Source of the DNA: Psychrobacter sp. Choline-02u-9
Lineage (GTDB): Bacteria > Pseudomonadota > Gammaproteobacteria > Pseudomonadales > Moraxellaceae
DNA: 64,000 nucleotides
NCBI RefSeq assembly: GCF_002836505.1
Contig: NZ_PJBF01000057.1
Coordinates: 1-64,000 of the forward strand
Reading direction: 5' to 3'
Shown: positions 41,658-53,145 of the stretch, piece after piece
How the letters are laid out: each line of letters opens with the position of its first letter
Position numbering within the stretch: position 1 is the stretch's first letter
Made by a program: the position numbers and the translations under genes
The notes under the pieces: generated by a model
What the model saw: the letters and a program-made list of their open reading frames with translations, nothing else
Databases searched by the model: none
Told to the model about the DNA's origin: nothing

Positions 41658-43157
41658 TTAAGTATTGCCAAAAATCACTTTTTTGCCCGTCTGCAATCCT
41701 GATATCAGGTCTTTAATATTATGAATATCCAAATTACTTTGCGCACGCGTGCAAGCAACGTAGAGCAAACGCAGCTCTTCTGGACTGACCTTAACCGCAT
41801 TGGTGGTCACATCGTAGTAAAAATCATCATCTAACTGTACTTTCCCCCATTCGAGCCCTTTGGCTTTATGCGCGGTAGAGATGACATAGTCAGCGTTTTC
41901 AATGCTGGTCAGACTATTGACCGCTTGACTCAAGACATTGGTACCGTGGTCATCGACCAGTTTGACCAGTGTTTTTAGATCACTACCTTCGTTAGTCTCA
42001 GCGTACTCTTGCACATCACTCCAGTTATAAAAATACGCCAGCTCAGGTACACCGTAAGCTGATTTACCATTTTTTAAGTTTTCGGCTGCCTGACAGAATT
42101 TGAGCATACGGTCGGTATCTGCTTGTAATGCCACTCGATGCCCGTGCTTTAAACCTGTCAACAGCTGCGACATGGCAGCCGCATTGGTACGGCATAAAAT
42201 AGCATCTTTTTTACTATGTACCATGCCCTTATCGGTAGAGGACTGTTTATTCGGATTGCCTTTTAGCGGTACGTCTTCTTGTAGTGCTTTTAATAAGGTA
42301 TTGGCCACTTCTGCAATCGGCTCACCAAAGCGAAAAGACTGCGTCAATAATGTCTGCGGTAATGGCAACTTTTTCATCGCATTGACCGCGCCGCGCCATT
42401 CATAAATCTGCTGATGGGCATCACCCACATAGATGACTTGTCTCGACTGCTGGGTCAAGATACCCATCATCAATGGGTCGGCATCCTGTGCTTCATCAAA
42501 TAAGATGAAGTCCGCTGGAATACTGGGCTTAGACAACGCCCAAAGCTTGAGATAAATATCATGGCCAATACCAGCAGGGTGACGCGCATCAATCGACTGT
42601 AACCAGCGCTGCTCGACAGCAGGGTAGAGCATCTCGCGGAGCTGCTCTGCATCTGAGTCATCGAGCCAGCTTGGGAACAGTATGTGCCTTGGCGCAGGGT
42701 AGCTGGCATGTGTGCTACAGAAATTACTTACTGCATCGCTGACGAACCGAGATAATCGTGCGGGTGTCAGCGTAATGTATTTATTAACCCCATCCATTTG
42801 TCGACGCACTTGTACAGGCTGTAGTCCCAAATCATCACCAAGGCGTTTAGGTGAAAAGCGCGGCAGAGATAGCTTGGCGGTAATATCACGAGCAACATGA
42901 CGATAAGCTAATGAGTGAAAAGTACGACACTCTACATGCGGCGGAAACTTTGAACGAGCATCATTGGCGATCGCTTTGTTAAAGGCTAGATACAGTCCGC
43001 GGCCACGTAAGCGCTCACCGATTAGCTTGAGCGTCGTTGTCTTACCGGCGCCCGCATAAGCGACCACTTTAAACGACTTGTGATCCATCGCCATATTCAG
43101 CGCGCTCAGCTGCTCGTCAGTGGGATCGCTCATATAAGCTGGCATAGATGCGGACAT
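41658..43157 (-). CDS. UvrD/Rep-like ATP-dependent DNA helicase
   Basis: A 499-residue superfamily-1 helicase, shorter than UvrD. Motif I VVAYAGAGKTTTLKLI (about 33-48), Ia YLAFNKAIANDA, motif II FILFDEAQDADPLM, motif III VIYVGDAHQQIYEWRGA, motif IV region LTQSFRFG, motif V ISTAHKAKGLEWGKVQL and motif VI LRLLYVACTRAQ are all present. The accessory domains 1B and 2B are reduced, as in bacterial Fbh1-like helicases. The ATG at 43157 is chosen because AGGTAGC precedes it; the frame opens earlier at 43214. Confidence 0.87.
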   Translation of the reverse strand: MSASMPAYMSDPTDEQLSALNMAMDHKSFKVVAYAGAGKTTTLKLIGERLRGRGLYLAFNKAIANDARSKFPPHVECRTFHSLAYRHVARDITAKLSLPRFSPKRLGDDLGLQPVQVRRQMDGVNKYITLTPARLSRFVSDAVSNFCSTHASYPAPRHILFPSWLDDSDAEQLREMLYPAVEQRWLQSIDARHPAGIGHDIYLKLWALSKPSIPADFILFDEAQDADPLMMGILTQQSRQVIYVGDAHQQIYEWRGAVNAMKKLPLPQTLLTQSFRFGEPIAEVANTLLKALQEDVPLKGNPNKQSSTDKGMVHSKKDAILCRTNAAAMSQLLTGLKHGHRVALQADTDRMLKFCQAAENLKNGKSAYGVPELAYFYNWSDVQEYAETNEGSDLKTLVKLVDDHGTNVLSQAVNSLTSIENADYVISTAHKAKGLEWGKVQLDDDFYYDVTTNAVKVSPEELRLLYVACTRAQSNLDIHNIKDLISGLQTGKKVIFGNT

Positions 43158-43373
43158 AATAAAGCTACCTAAATACAAAAATTGATTAAAAACAAAAGGG
43201 GCAAAAAAAGCCACTGGGTAAACAATGGCTTATAGATGATGGTGATGCTAAAACGTGATAATAAGCAATCAGCTTACTAATGAGGCAAGAATAAAACGGT
43301 GTAATGGTAGTTTAACGCATAGCTATATGTAATCAATAACTTTATTTTAGTCTAGATTAGACTGGTAAGTGTT

Positions 43374-44264
43374 TTATTCTTTGTCTGTCGACACGAGAGT
43401 AGGACTAGGCTCTTCTTTGATTAGAATCTTCGCCAAAAACAAACCAAGCTCAAACAACAACCACATCGGAATCGCTAGCATGAGCATCGATACGCCATCT
43501 GGCGGCGTGACAACAGCAGCCACAGCAAAACAACCCACAATGATATAACGACGTTTTTCTTCTAAGCTCTGAATGGAGACAATACCTGCCAATATCAATA
43601 GCAAAGTGACGACTGGAATCTCAAAGGTTAAGCCGAATACCATAAATAATTTTAAGGCAAAACTGAGATAGCTGTCGATATCCGTCATGGGTAGTACGTT
43701 TTGCGGGGCAAACATGATAAAAAACTTTAAGACCCCTTTGAGCACAATAAAGTAAGAAAAAGCCACACCAGCATAAAATAAAAATATAGAAGATAGCAGT
43801 ACTGGAATCGCGATTTTCTTTTCTTTTTTATACAGACCGGGCGCTACAAATGACCAAATTTGATAAAGAATGTAGGGCATTGCCAAAAACGCGGCTACGA
43901 ATACGGTCAGACGTATCGGAGCCATAAAGTTTGACGTGATATCAGTGGCAATCATGGTCGAGTTGGCAGGTAACTGCGCAACTAGTGGATCAGATAACAA
44001 GTTATATAGCTCGCGCGAATAGCCGACCAAGCCTAAAAATATTATCAGTACCGCCACACATATTTTGATCAAATGCCGACGCAGCTCAATCAAATGCTCG
44101 GTAATAGGCATATCAGCCAAAGGGCTTAAGACGTCATCTGATGATTCGTTTTGAGTGCTATCAGTTGTTGCTTTATCGTCTTGATCAATAACGTCTTGGT
44201 CAGTAATGGCAGAAACAGCGATTTTCTCTTGACGACTTTTTTTGCGCTTGAATAATGACATCAA
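43374..44264 (-). CDS. tatC: Sec-independent translocase subunit TatC
   Basis: A 296-residue six-helix membrane protein that recognises twin-arginine signal peptides. MPITEHLIELRRHLIKI at about residue 53 is the conserved start of TatC; SFVAPGLYKKEKK and FGLTFEIPVV follow. It carries an N-terminal acidic extension of about 50 residues and overlaps tatB by 4 bp. Confidence 0.95.
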   Translation of the reverse strand: MMSLFKRKKSRQEKIAVSAITDQDVIDQDDKATTDSTQNESSDDVLSPLADMPITEHLIELRRHLIKICVAVLIIFLGLVGYSRELYNLLSDPLVAQLPANSTMIATDITSNFMAPIRLTVFVAAFLAMPYILYQIWSFVAPGLYKKEKKIAIPVLLSSIFLFYAGVAFSYFIVLKGVLKFFIMFAPQNVLPMTDIDSYLSFALKLFMVFGLTFEIPVVTLLLILAGIVSIQSLEEKRRYIIVGCFAVAAVVTPPDGVSMLMLAIPMWLLFELGLFLAKILIKEEPSPTLVSTDKE

Positions 44265-44971
44265 TCAGTCTCCTGCTTATGGTCAGAAGTCTGCATGTTG
44301 GCAGGACTGTTGAGTAGAGCGTCCGCTTTATAGTTTGGCACATATGGCGGCATTGGGAGCCGACGTGCTTTGTCATAAGCACCAAGTCGAAACCACATGT
44401 TTTCCCATGGACGGGTAGTGATGGTCTGAACAACTGGCGCTGCCTTGGCGTTGTCACCTATATTTGCATCACCTACATTTGCATCATCCACATCGTCACC
44501 GCTGTGACCGCGCTTCGATAAGTGACCATTTTCTAATGTATCTGGCTGCTCTTCAGTGGCATAAGCATAGTCGAATGCTTTTGGCGTGGCTGGTTGCTGC
44601 TTTTGTGTGCGGTTATTTTCATGAGCTTCGTCACCCTTACTATTTTCAGCATTCGTAGATGCTTCAGAAGCTATCGAAGCAGGACTATGTGAGCTTTCAA
44701 AAGCTTTCATATTGCCGCGCATTTCAGCCATTTCACGCCTCATCTCAGCTTCGGTCTGGCGAATTTTGGCGAGCTCTTTCTGCATTTGCTGACGCGTCTC
44801 AGCCAAGTCAAGCTCAGCCTCTATTTCAGACTGCAATGTTGAGACTGTACGGCGAATTTTGGCGTACCATTGCCCAGCCGTGCGCGCTGCCTGCGGCAGT
44901 TTTTCTGGGCCCAGTACGATTAGGGCGATAACGCCGAAGAGAAGTAGTTCAGAAAACCCGATATCAAACAT
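44261..44971 (-). CDS. tatB: Sec-independent translocase subunit TatB
   Basis: A 236-residue protein with an N-terminal membrane helix (MFDIGFSELLLFGVIALIVLGPEKLPQAARTAG, with the conserved Glu8 and GPEKLP), an amphipathic helix, a long charged coiled coil (about 45-100) and a polar tail. It forms the substrate-binding complex with TatC. It lies between tatA (26-bp gap) and tatC. Confidence 0.94.
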   Translation of the reverse strand: MFDIGFSELLLFGVIALIVLGPEKLPQAARTAGQWYAKIRRTVSTLQSEIEAELDLAETRQQMQKELAKIRQTEAEMRREMAEMRGNMKAFESSHSPASIASEASTNAENSKGDEAHENNRTQKQQPATPKAFDYAYATEEQPDTLENGHLSKRGHSGDDVDDANVGDANIGDNAKAAPVVQTITTRPWENMWFRLGAYDKARRLPMPPYVPNYKADALLNSPANMQTSDHKQETD

Positions 44972-44997
44972 AATGGTCCGATGTCACTGTTTAGATG

Positions 44998-45237
44998 CTA
45001 TACGTTATGCTTATCATCAACCTTGGTGGTTGAGCGCTCTTCAGTGTGTGCCGTCGCATCGTGGTCAAGAACCGCGTGTTTTTTGGCATGCTCTGTATTT
45101 TCATCTTTAACAGCTTCTTTAAAACCTTTGACAGCACCGCCCAAATCTTTACCAGCATTTCTGAGTTTTGAGGTGCCAAACACGACAATGACAACGACCA
45201 ATAGTATCAGCCAATGTGTAATAGAAAAACTACCCAT
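44998..45237 (-). CDS. tatA: Sec-independent translocase subunit TatA
   Basis: A 79-residue pore-forming subunit: [43 protein letters not shown] has the TatA helix, the FG hinge and the amphipathic helix. The tail is His/Asp/Lys-rich. First gene of tatABC. Confidence 0.94.
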   Translation of the reverse strand: MGSFSITHWLILLVVVIVVFGTSKLRNAGKDLGGAVKGFKEAVKDENTEHAKKHAVLDHDATAHTEERSTTKVDDKHNV

Positions 45238-45455
45238 AATGGTATCCTTGTGACTTGGTTTTGTGACCTAGTTTTGTGACTTGGTTTTCAGTCTTTATAT
45301 GCCTGCTTTTAGTTTGCAAAAAGGTTTATCTAGCAAACAAAAAGCATCGACATATAATGCGAGATAAAACAGAGCTATATTATAACCTGCACTTATTACA
45401 AATAGGTGAAAGCAACAATAATCAAATAAAATAGACGTTTATTTTTTATTTAGGC

Positions 45456-46313
45456 TTATCTAGCGGCTTTTTCATCGATACCGGATAACCCAAAACGTCT
45501 GCCTAGCTCGTTTAACACGGCATCCGACTCTATATCAAACCATGCTAGCCCAACCAAGGTATGGAACCAGACATCGGCGACTTCATAGATCAGCTCATGA
45601 CGAGCTTCATCATAGCTTGCTTTGTCTGTACTCTCATCACAGTTAGCAAAATCTTTGGCAGCGATGATACTCTCTGTGCTCTCTTCACCGACTTTTTCTA
45701 ATATCTTATTTAATCCTTTGGCATACAGACTGGCCACATAAGAGCTGTCGGCATCGGCTTGTTTACGCTCTGCTAATACGCTATCAAGCTGCTGTAAGAC
45801 AGAGGCTTTATCGACTTGCGCTTGAGCTGTATCAGGTTGTGCTTGGATGGTATCAGAGTCAGTATTCGCGCCAGTGTTTTCAATTTCATGAGTGTCGCTA
45901 GTAGATTCATGAGAATGATAAATATCCGCAGGGTCTTTCAATACTTTATCGACGGTTTGCCATTCAGGCGTTTGACCTGATAAATCCAAACGCTGATAAA
46001 AGCACGACTCGCGTCCTGTATGGCAAGCAATGCCGCCAGCTTGAGTGACACTAAGCACAATCACATCTGCATCACAGTCTAGACGAATATCATGCACAGT
46101 TTGTGTATGACCTGATGACTCACCTTTATGCCACAGTTTGGCACGTGAGCGCGAAAAATAAACCGCTGTCTGTGTTTGTGCAGTGAGCTGTAATGCTTCT
46201 GCATTCATCCACGCCATCATCAAAATACGACCTGTCTGATGATCTTGAGCAATTGCAGGAATCAAACCATCATCATTAAAAGTTACGGCAGTCAGCCAAG
46301 CAGGTAAAGTCAT
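45456..46313 (-). CDS. hisIE: Bifunctional histidine biosynthesis protein HisIE
   Basis: A 285-residue fusion for steps two and three of histidine synthesis. The HisI domain (about 1-120; phosphoribosyl-AMP cyclohydrolase) has [34 protein letters not shown] and HTGRESCFY (zinc ligands). The HisE domain (about 172-275; phosphoribosyl-ATP pyrophosphatase) has [23 protein letters not shown] and [16 protein letters not shown] polar Asp/Thr/Gln-rich linker of about 45 residues separates them, longer than in E. coli. It stands alone, not in a his operon. Confidence 0.93.
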   Translation of the reverse strand: MTLPAWLTAVTFNDDGLIPAIAQDHQTGRILMMAWMNAEALQLTAQTQTAVYFSRSRAKLWHKGESSGHTQTVHDIRLDCDADVIVLSVTQAGGIACHTGRESCFYQRLDLSGQTPEWQTVDKVLKDPADIYHSHESTSDTHEIENTGANTDSDTIQAQPDTAQAQVDKASVLQQLDSVLAERKQADADSSYVASLYAKGLNKILEKVGEESTESIIAAKDFANCDESTDKASYDEARHELIYEVADVWFHTLVGLAWFDIESDAVLNELGRRFGLSGIDEKAAR

Positions 46314-46501
46314 AATGTATTTGTCGTCTTATAGGTAGAAAGTGAAAAAGAGTGATAAGCAATTATACTACTTATGATTAAAGCGGGGAGATTATCTGAA
46401 ATGCTCTGCAATATGCTGACAGCTAGCAATATGATGTCAACTAAATGTGCTATAGAGTGCAACTATGCTAAATGACAGCATACTATTTATAACAAGCGAT
46501 T

Positions 46502-46945
46502 CTACAGTCTAAATAAATGCGGATACAACGCTTCTTTGATCGTATTATCAAGCTTAGTCACTTTATTGAGGTTAAAGTCGTAACCTCGAAAGTGCTGGCG
46601 CGCTTTTGCTACTATCTCGCCCGTGTGCATCCGCGTGACCTTTAGGATTATATTACCGCCATTATCATATATTGGCTCAACACCAACTTCAAATAACAGC
46701 TCTTCTCGTACGCGGATACGGCTCACAATATCTAGCTGCAATTTATCAATAATCAAGCCTTGATGGTCTGCGTTGATTTCTTTGATACCTTTAGCGTATA
46801 GAAATCTTAGCCGTGCTTCGGACAATAGCGCTGTCAGAGATTCGACCGTCATATGCTGTCCTGCGTCGGCTTCCGTATGACGTACACGCATCACTGTCTC
46901 AAAAACAAACAAGTCGTCGTCGAATACTAACTCTTGTTTTGACAC
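46502..46945 (-). CDS. 4-hydroxybenzoyl-CoA-thioesterase-like (hotdog) protein
   Basis: A 147-residue hotdog-fold protein. VFETVMRVRHTEADAGQHMTVESLTALLSEARLRFL corresponds to the N-terminal strand and the catalytic-region helix of acyl-CoA thioesterases, although the usual Asp-x(3)-His pattern appears as ADAGQHM. The substrate is unknown. The frame opens with a TTG at 46969, but a GTG at 46945 follows AGGAG at 5 nt and is the better start. Single gene. Confidence 0.72.
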   Translation of the reverse strand: MSKQELVFDDDLFVFETVMRVRHTEADAGQHMTVESLTALLSEARLRFLYAKGIKEINADHQGLIIDKLQLDIVSRIRVREELLFEVGVEPIYDNGGNIILKVTRMHTGEIVAKARQHFRGYDFNLNKVTKLDNTIKEALYPHLFRL

Positions 46946-47379
46946 ACTATCTCCTAGAGTGATGGCCAAAGATTATTCTATTTATCGTGCTGTAGGTTAT
47001 CAGCACTGTTATCGTTATGACTATACATTACAGTCTAAGTATTCATGGTAAATAAGCTGTTTTAATGGTGTTTATATGAAGATATAGCTTAGTCTCTACT
47101 TAAGCACAGCTTAGGCTGACATTCAATCTATTTGGATAAAAATCAGCCGTTTTATTGGTGCTTTTAGGAGAGCCGCTATCGCTTATTTGATGCTGATTAC
47201 TTGTCTATATTGACTACTAAAACCTCGCCAAAACTTTACTTGGCAAAACAAGGCACTATCTGCTAAAATAGCGCCTCCCACCTCGAGGCAAATAGAGGTT
47301 TAGTGGTTATTTATATAACGATTATTCAGCATGACTATTTGACGACCAGGTTCTAAAACAGAAAAAGAGGCAAATCATC
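46946..47379. other. Upstream region of rpmI-rplT
   Basis: No gene; infC, which often precedes rpmI, is not here. A sigma-70 promoter TTGGCA (47240-47245), 18 bp, TAAAAT (47264-47269) lies about 110 bp before rpmI. A small ACCTC/GAGGT hairpin is in the leader, which could be a regulatory leader. Confidence 0.55.
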
Positions 47380-47577
47380 ATGAAAGTTAAGATGAAAACC
47401 AGAAGCGGCGCAGCTAAACGCTTCAAAAAAACAGCGAATGGCTTCAAGCGTAAGCAAGCATTCAAAAGCCATATTTTGACCAAGAAATCAGCTAAGCGTA
47501 TTCGCCAATTGCGTGGTCTTAAGTTGGTGCACAAGTCTGACGAAGCAGCAGTTCGTCGTATGTGCCCATACATTTAA
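47380..47577 (+). CDS. rpmI: 50S ribosomal protein L35
   Basis: A 65-residue basic protein: [21 protein letters not shown] and [16 protein letters not shown] are the L35 marks. AGAGG precedes the ATG. Followed by rplT after 119 bp. Confidence 0.96.
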   Translation: MKVKMKTRSGAAKRFKKTANGFKRKQAFKSHILTKKSAKRIRQLRGLKLVHKSDEAAVRRMCPYI

Positions 47578-47696
47578 TAGCCTACCGTCATCTATCTTTG
47601 ATTGAAAATATTTGACTTTGCAATCTGACAATGATGTTTATTATTTAACGGCATCATCACTCGCTTAACAGTGATTAAAAAATCTTGGAGTAAATT

Positions 47697-48053
47697 ATGG
47701 CCCGTGTAAAACGTGGTGTACAGGCAAATCGCCGTCACAAAAAAATCTTAAAGCGCGCAAAAGGCTACTACGGTGCCCGTTCACGTGTTTACCGCGTAGC
47801 GGTACAGGCAGTGACCAAAGCTGGTCAATATGCTTATCGTGACCGTCGCAACAAGAAACGTACTTTCCGTCGTCTTTGGATCGCACGTATCAATGCTGGT
47901 GCACGCTTAAACGGCTTAAGCTATAGCCGCTTCATCAATGGCATGAAAAAAGCAAACATCGCAATCGATCGTCGCGTCCTAGCAGACATCGCTATGCATG
48001 ATGCAGCGACTTTCACAGCATTGGTCGAAAAAGCAAAAGCGGAATTGGCCTAA
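47697..48053 (+). CDS. rplT: 50S ribosomal protein L20
   Basis: A 118-residue 23S rRNA-binding protein: [35 protein letters not shown] and [18 protein letters not shown] are standard L20. TTGGAG precedes the ATG. A terminator follows. Confidence 0.97.
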   Translation: MARVKRGVQANRRHKKILKRAKGYYGARSRVYRVAVQAVTKAGQYAYRDRRNKKRTFRRLWIARINAGARLNGLSYSRFINGMKKANIAIDRRVLADIAMHDAATFTALVEKAKAELA

Positions 48054-48151
48054 ATATTAACCGTCCTTTAGGTATGATGCTTTTAAATAATTATTTATAA
48101 GCAATTGTCTAAATGGATAGGACTAATATTGATTAATAGTATGATATTAAT

Positions 48152-48182
48152 AAAAGCTACCGCTGGTCGGTGGCTTTTTTTA
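48152..48182 (+). terminator. Terminator after rplT
   Basis: AAAAGCTACCG (48152-48162) pairs with CGGTGGCTTTT (48168-48178) with one G-T position, followed by more T. It separates rpmI-rplT from pheST. The rest of the 48054-48371 gap is AT-rich and should hold the pheS promoter. Confidence 0.8.
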
Positions 48183-48305
48183 TATTAAATTATTTTAAGC
48201 GTGCTCTATATTGAACTTTGTCTAGCAAAAATACGCTTATCATCGTCTAAATATTCAAGCCATTCTTATAACCAGCCTTTATATTAATCTTTTATATAAA
48301 CATAA

Positions 48306-49436
<1,131 letters not shown>

Positions 49437-49624
49437 AGTTTTTTTTATAGCTATATAGTCAGTTCAAGATAATTTAGATCCAAGGAAAGTGAGTGAAAGT
49501 GCTACAAATCGTAGACTGAGCGAGCCTGACGCTGTATCTAATTTATATAGGATTGACTATAGCAAATGAATTCGCCAAGCTTTACTCCAACATCTTTATT
49601 ATAAAATTCTGATCCGAGATATTT

Positions 49625-52024
49625 ATGAAAATTAGCGAACAGTGGCTACGTCAGTGGGTAAACCCTACAAATACTAGCGAACAGTTAGCCGAACAGTTGA
49701 CTATGGCAGGTCTTGAGATTGATGATCGCTATGCAGTTGCCCGTGCTTTTAGCGGTGTGGTTGTCGGTGAAGTCATCAGCGTTGAGCAGCATCCTGATGC
49801 AGATAAATTACGTGTTACTCAGGTAAATATCGGTGACGCTGAGCCATTACAAATTGTCTGCGGCGCGCCTAACGTGACCGTCGGTATGAAAGCACCGGTT
49901 GCTACCGTTGGTGCGGTATTGCCAAGCGATGATAAGAAAGGGTTTAAAATCAAAAAGAGTAAGCTACGCGGTGTGGCCTCAAATGGCATGCTATGTGGCG
50001 CTTCTGAAATTGATTTAGTCGATGATATAGATGGCTTGCTTGAGTTGCCTAAAGATGCACCAGTTGGTACAGATATTCGTGAATATCTAGGTTTAGATAA
50101 TCAAATATTGGATATCTCAATCACCCCAAACCGTGGTGATTGCTTTAGCGTACGTGGTATCGCTCGTGAAATATCTGTCATCAACGATTTATCTGTACAA
50201 ATGCCAGAAATCTCGGCCAATACTGCTGGCACTGCTGCAACGCCGGCTGTGACAGTTGATGCAAAGGAAGCGTGCCCTCGCTATCTGTTGCAGTCGATTC
50301 ACAATATTGACCGTAGCATCGATACTCCAAAATGGATGCAAGATGCGCTGGTACAATCAGGACTACGTTCACACAACTTCTTGGTCGATGTGACCAACTA
50401 TGTGTTGATGGAGTTGGGTCAACCGCTACATGCGTTTGACGCAGACACGATCGAAGGTGATATCGTGGTACGTTTGGCACAGCCTGATGAAACCATTACT
50501 TTGCTAAATGAGCAAACCGTTACCTTGACCGGTGATGAGCTTGTGATTGCTGATGATAAAGGTGCCTTGGCACTGGCTGGTATTATGGGTGGTCAGCGTA
50601 GCAGTGTCACTGATAGCACTACCAATATCGTTGTAGAAAGTGCTTTCTTTAATCAGCTAGCTATCGCTGCGCGCGCACGCCGTTTCGGGCTACATACGGA
50701 TGCATCACAGCGTTTTGAGCGTGGCGTCGACTTTGAATTACCAGCATTGGCGTTGGCACGAGCTTGTGATTTAATCACCAGTATTACTGGCGGGGAAGCA
50801 GGTCAAATAGTCACGGCCGAAAACCTTGAGCATTTGCCAGCACGTGCACCGATTACATTGCCAATCGCGAAAGTGCGTGATGTCATTGGGATTGATATTG
50901 AACCAACTGAGATGGTACGTATCTTGACCCAACTGGGTTTTGACGTAGAGCAGCAGAGCGATTCACTAGTTTGCAAGCCGCCATCTTACCGTTTTGATAT
51001 GAGTATCCGCGAGGATTTAATCGAAGAGATTGCTCGTATCTATGGCTATGACAATATTCCAAGCGTCCTGCCACATTTACAAGTAAGTATGGATTATGAT
51101 GATACTGCGGATTTGACCCATGAGATGAAGCTCGCATTGGTCGACAACGGCTATATGGAAGCGATTAGCTTTAGCTTTAGTGATGCAAAACTAGAAGCAT
51201 TGCTTGATGACGAAGCGCTAGGGGAGGTGTTGGCACTGGCAAACCCTATCTCTAGTGATTTAGCCGTTATGCGTCGTACTTTGCTATCGAGCCTATTGCC
51301 TTGCGTGCAATATAATTTAAATCGTCAGCAGCCGCGCGTACGTTTCTTCGAGACAGGTCTTAGCTTTGTTGGACAAAGTATTAGTGACTTAGTGCAAACG
51401 CCAAGTATTGCGTTGGTGGCAGTTGGTGATATATGGAGCGAACAAGCGTATCAGAACCGCGCCTTAGATTTTTATGATCTAAAGCATGATATTGAGCAGC
51501 TATTGCCAGCACAAATCGATAGCGCACGTATCCGCTACGAGCGTAGTACGCTGAGCTTCCTGCATCCAGGACAAAGCGCTGAGTTATATATCGATGATGT
51601 ATATGTTGGTTGGTTGGGTCAGTTGCACCCAAATACTGCTAAGCAGTTAGATCTGCCGACTACCTGGGTCGCTCAATTGTCACTGGCACCGCTATTGACG
51701 ACTGCACGTGAGCAGCATGCTATCACTACACCAAGCAAGTTCCCACAAGTACGCCGTGATATTGCTATCTTAGTAGACAGTGACATCAGTTTGCAGACAC
51801 TAGAGACAACGGTGCGAACTGCGGCAGGTGATTTGTTGACTGATCTTTGGTTATTTGATGTCTATCAAGGTGACAAAGTACCAGAAGGTCAGCGCTCACT
51901 AGCGTTTGCACTAATATGGCAAGACAGTACGCAAACGTTGTCTGACGAAGCCGTCAAGACTGCCACAGATAAAGTGGTACAAGCGCTAACTGACCAGCAT
52001 TCTGTACAGCTGCGCGACAGCTAA
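49625..52024 (+). CDS. pheT: Phenylalanyl-tRNA synthetase beta subunit
   Basis: A 799-residue subunit: EMAP-like tRNA-binding domain (about 40-150, GEVISVEQHPDADKLRVTQVN), B3/B4 editing domain (about 210-380, HNFLVDVTNYVLMELGQPLHAFD), B5 (about 400-475), a degenerate synthetase core, and the C-terminal anticodon-binding domain (about 705-799, KFPQVRRDIAILVDSDIS). Follows pheS by 188 bp. Confidence 0.96.
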   Translation: MKISEQWLRQWVNPTNTSEQLAEQLTMAGLEIDDRYAVARAFSGVVVGEVISVEQHPDADKLRVTQVNIGDAEPLQIVCGAPNVTVGMKAPVATVGAVLPSDDKKGFKIKKSKLRGVASNGMLCGASEIDLVDDIDGLLELPKDAPVGTDIREYLGLDNQILDISITPNRGDCFSVRGIAREISVINDLSVQMPEISANTAGTAATPAVTVDAKEACPRYLLQSIHNIDRSIDTPKWMQDALVQSGLRSHNFLVDVTNYVLMELGQPLHAFDADTIEGDIVVRLAQPDETITLLNEQTVTLTGDELVIADDKGALALAGIMGGQRSSVTDSTTNIVVESAFFNQLAIAARARRFGLHTDASQRFERGVDFELPALALARACDLITSITGGEAGQIVTAENLEHLPARAPITLPIAKVRDVIGIDIEPTEMVRILTQLGFDVEQQSDSLVCKPPSYRFDMSIREDLIEEIARIYGYDNIPSVLPHLQVSMDYDDTADLTHEMKLALVDNGYMEAISFSFSDAKLEALLDDEALGEVLALANPISSDLAVMRRTLLSSLLPCVQYNLNRQQPRVRFFETGLSFVGQSISDLVQTPSIALVAVGDIWSEQAYQNRALDFYDLKHDIEQLLPAQIDSARIRYERSTLSFLHPGQSAELYIDDVYVGWLGQLHPNTAKQLDLPTTWVAQLSLAPLLTTAREQHAITTPSKFPQVRRDIAILVDSDISLQTLETTVRTAAGDLLTDLWLFDVYQGDKVPEGQRSLAFALIWQDSTQTLSDEAVKTATDKVVQALTDQHSVQLRDS

Positions 52025-52044
52025 CATTTAGTAAGTATTATACC

Positions 52045-52086
52045 CAATGCTCTGTAGTCTTTTTACCATGAGGCTACGGAGCATTG
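52045..52086 (+). other. Hairpin between pheT and ihfA
   Basis: CAATGCTCTGTAG and CTACGGAGCATTG form a 13-bp stem with one mismatch and a 16-nt loop containing TTTTT. No T-run follows, so it is an RNA hairpin that may set transcript ends or stability rather than a clear terminator. Confidence 0.5.
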
Positions 52087-52239
52087 CTATTCATAGAATA
52101 AGTTAAGTGGTTATTAATAAAGGATTTTAATGAAGACTTTGTTAAAAAACAGTCAAAAAACCTTTATAATAGCTAGCCTTAACCCTCATACCGCTAAACC
52201 ATGATATTCGACATCACGACATAGCATAGGAGTCGTACT

Positions 52240-52539
52240 GTGAGCACCTTAACCAAATCTGACATGATTGAGCATTTGATGAGTCACCTAAACCTAACAC
52301 GCCAAGAAGGCCGCTGTCTGGTGGAGAACTTTTTTGATGAGCTGTCAGAGAGTTTGATTGATGGCAAAGAGGTCAAGCTTTCAGGCTTTGGCAACTTTGA
52401 GCTTAAAGATAAAAACAGCCGTCCAGGCCGTAACCCGAAAACAGGGGAGCCTGTTGCAGTATCCGCACGCCGTGTGGTTACTTTCAAAACAGGGCAGAAA
52501 TTTCGTCAGAAGGTTGACGAGCGTTTGTTTGATAGCTAA
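52240..52539 (+). CDS. ihfA: Integration host factor alpha subunit
   Basis: A 99-residue DNA-bending protein: [80 protein letters not shown] has the HU/IHF beta arm with the intercalating Pro in [13 protein letters not shown] start after AGGAG. The pheST-ihfA order is normal. Confidence 0.96.
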   Translation: MSTLTKSDMIEHLMSHLNLTRQEGRCLVENFFDELSESLIDGKEVKLSGFGNFELKDKNSRPGRNPKTGEPVAVSARRVVTFKTGQKFRQKVDERLFDS

Positions 52540-52723
52540 TACCTAGTTTGGCACTGCGCTGAACGATAGTGTGTCTGTTTTATCGTGAGTTTATAAGAAT
52601 GCTAGTGCGTATTTGCACTTAGTTATTTTTGCGTACATCTATATATTTCGATATTGCAGCACGCATCGCATATTAGGGTTATCTATAAAGTAGAAACCTA
52701 CTAAAATCATAAATGATAGACAT

Positions 52724-52754
52724 AAAAAAAGAGAGCATAGGCTCTCTTTTTTTT
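52724..52754. terminator. Bidirectional terminator
   Basis: AAAAAAAGAGAGC, loop ATA, GGCTCTCTTTTTTT: strong stem with A and T tracts on both sides. It ends ihfA and the convergent lipoprotein gene. Confidence 0.88.
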
Positions 52755-52785
52755 ACTACAGTTTATCTATTGTATGAACAATAAA

Positions 52786-53145
52786 TTACTGAGCTTCTTC
52801 AACTACTACTTCGTCAGAAGCTTCAACAGCAGCAGTATCAGTTTCGCTAGCTACGTCTACGCTAGTGGTGTCGCCGTCTACAGGAACTTCAGCGTCCATT
52901 TCGTCAGTAGCAGTTGCTTCTTGAGCATCAGCGATGTCAGCTTCAGCGTCAGCAACAGCAGCGTCAGCATCAGCAGGGATAGCTTCACCGTCAGCAGCGC
53001 CTTCAGCTAGCTCTTCTTGTGCGTCTTGCACTTCTTCTTGCGCGTCAGATAAATCTTCAGCAGCGTTTTCTTTGCTGCTATCACAGGCAGTAAGGCCCAT
53101 AGTTGCAGTCATGATACCAGCTAGAGCAAGTAATTTAAGTTTCAT
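52786..53145 (-). CDS. Acidic Ala/Glu/Asp-rich small lipoprotein
   Basis: A 119-residue protein with a lipoprotein signal (MKLKLLALAGIMTATMGLTAC, lipid on Cys21). The mature part is almost only Ala, Asp, Glu, Val, Thr and Ser, strongly acidic, with heptad-like repeats (DAQEEVQDAQEELAEGAADGEA; ADADAAVADAEADIADAQEA). No conserved domain is recognised. It is probably an extended or helical periplasmic lipoprotein. GGAGAAAACC precedes the ATG. Confidence 0.75.
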   Translation of the reverse strand: MKLKLLALAGIMTATMGLTACDSSKENAAEDLSDAQEEVQDAQEELAEGAADGEAIPADADAAVADAEADIADAQEATATDEMDAEVPVDGDTTSVDVASETDTAAVEASDEVVVEEAQ

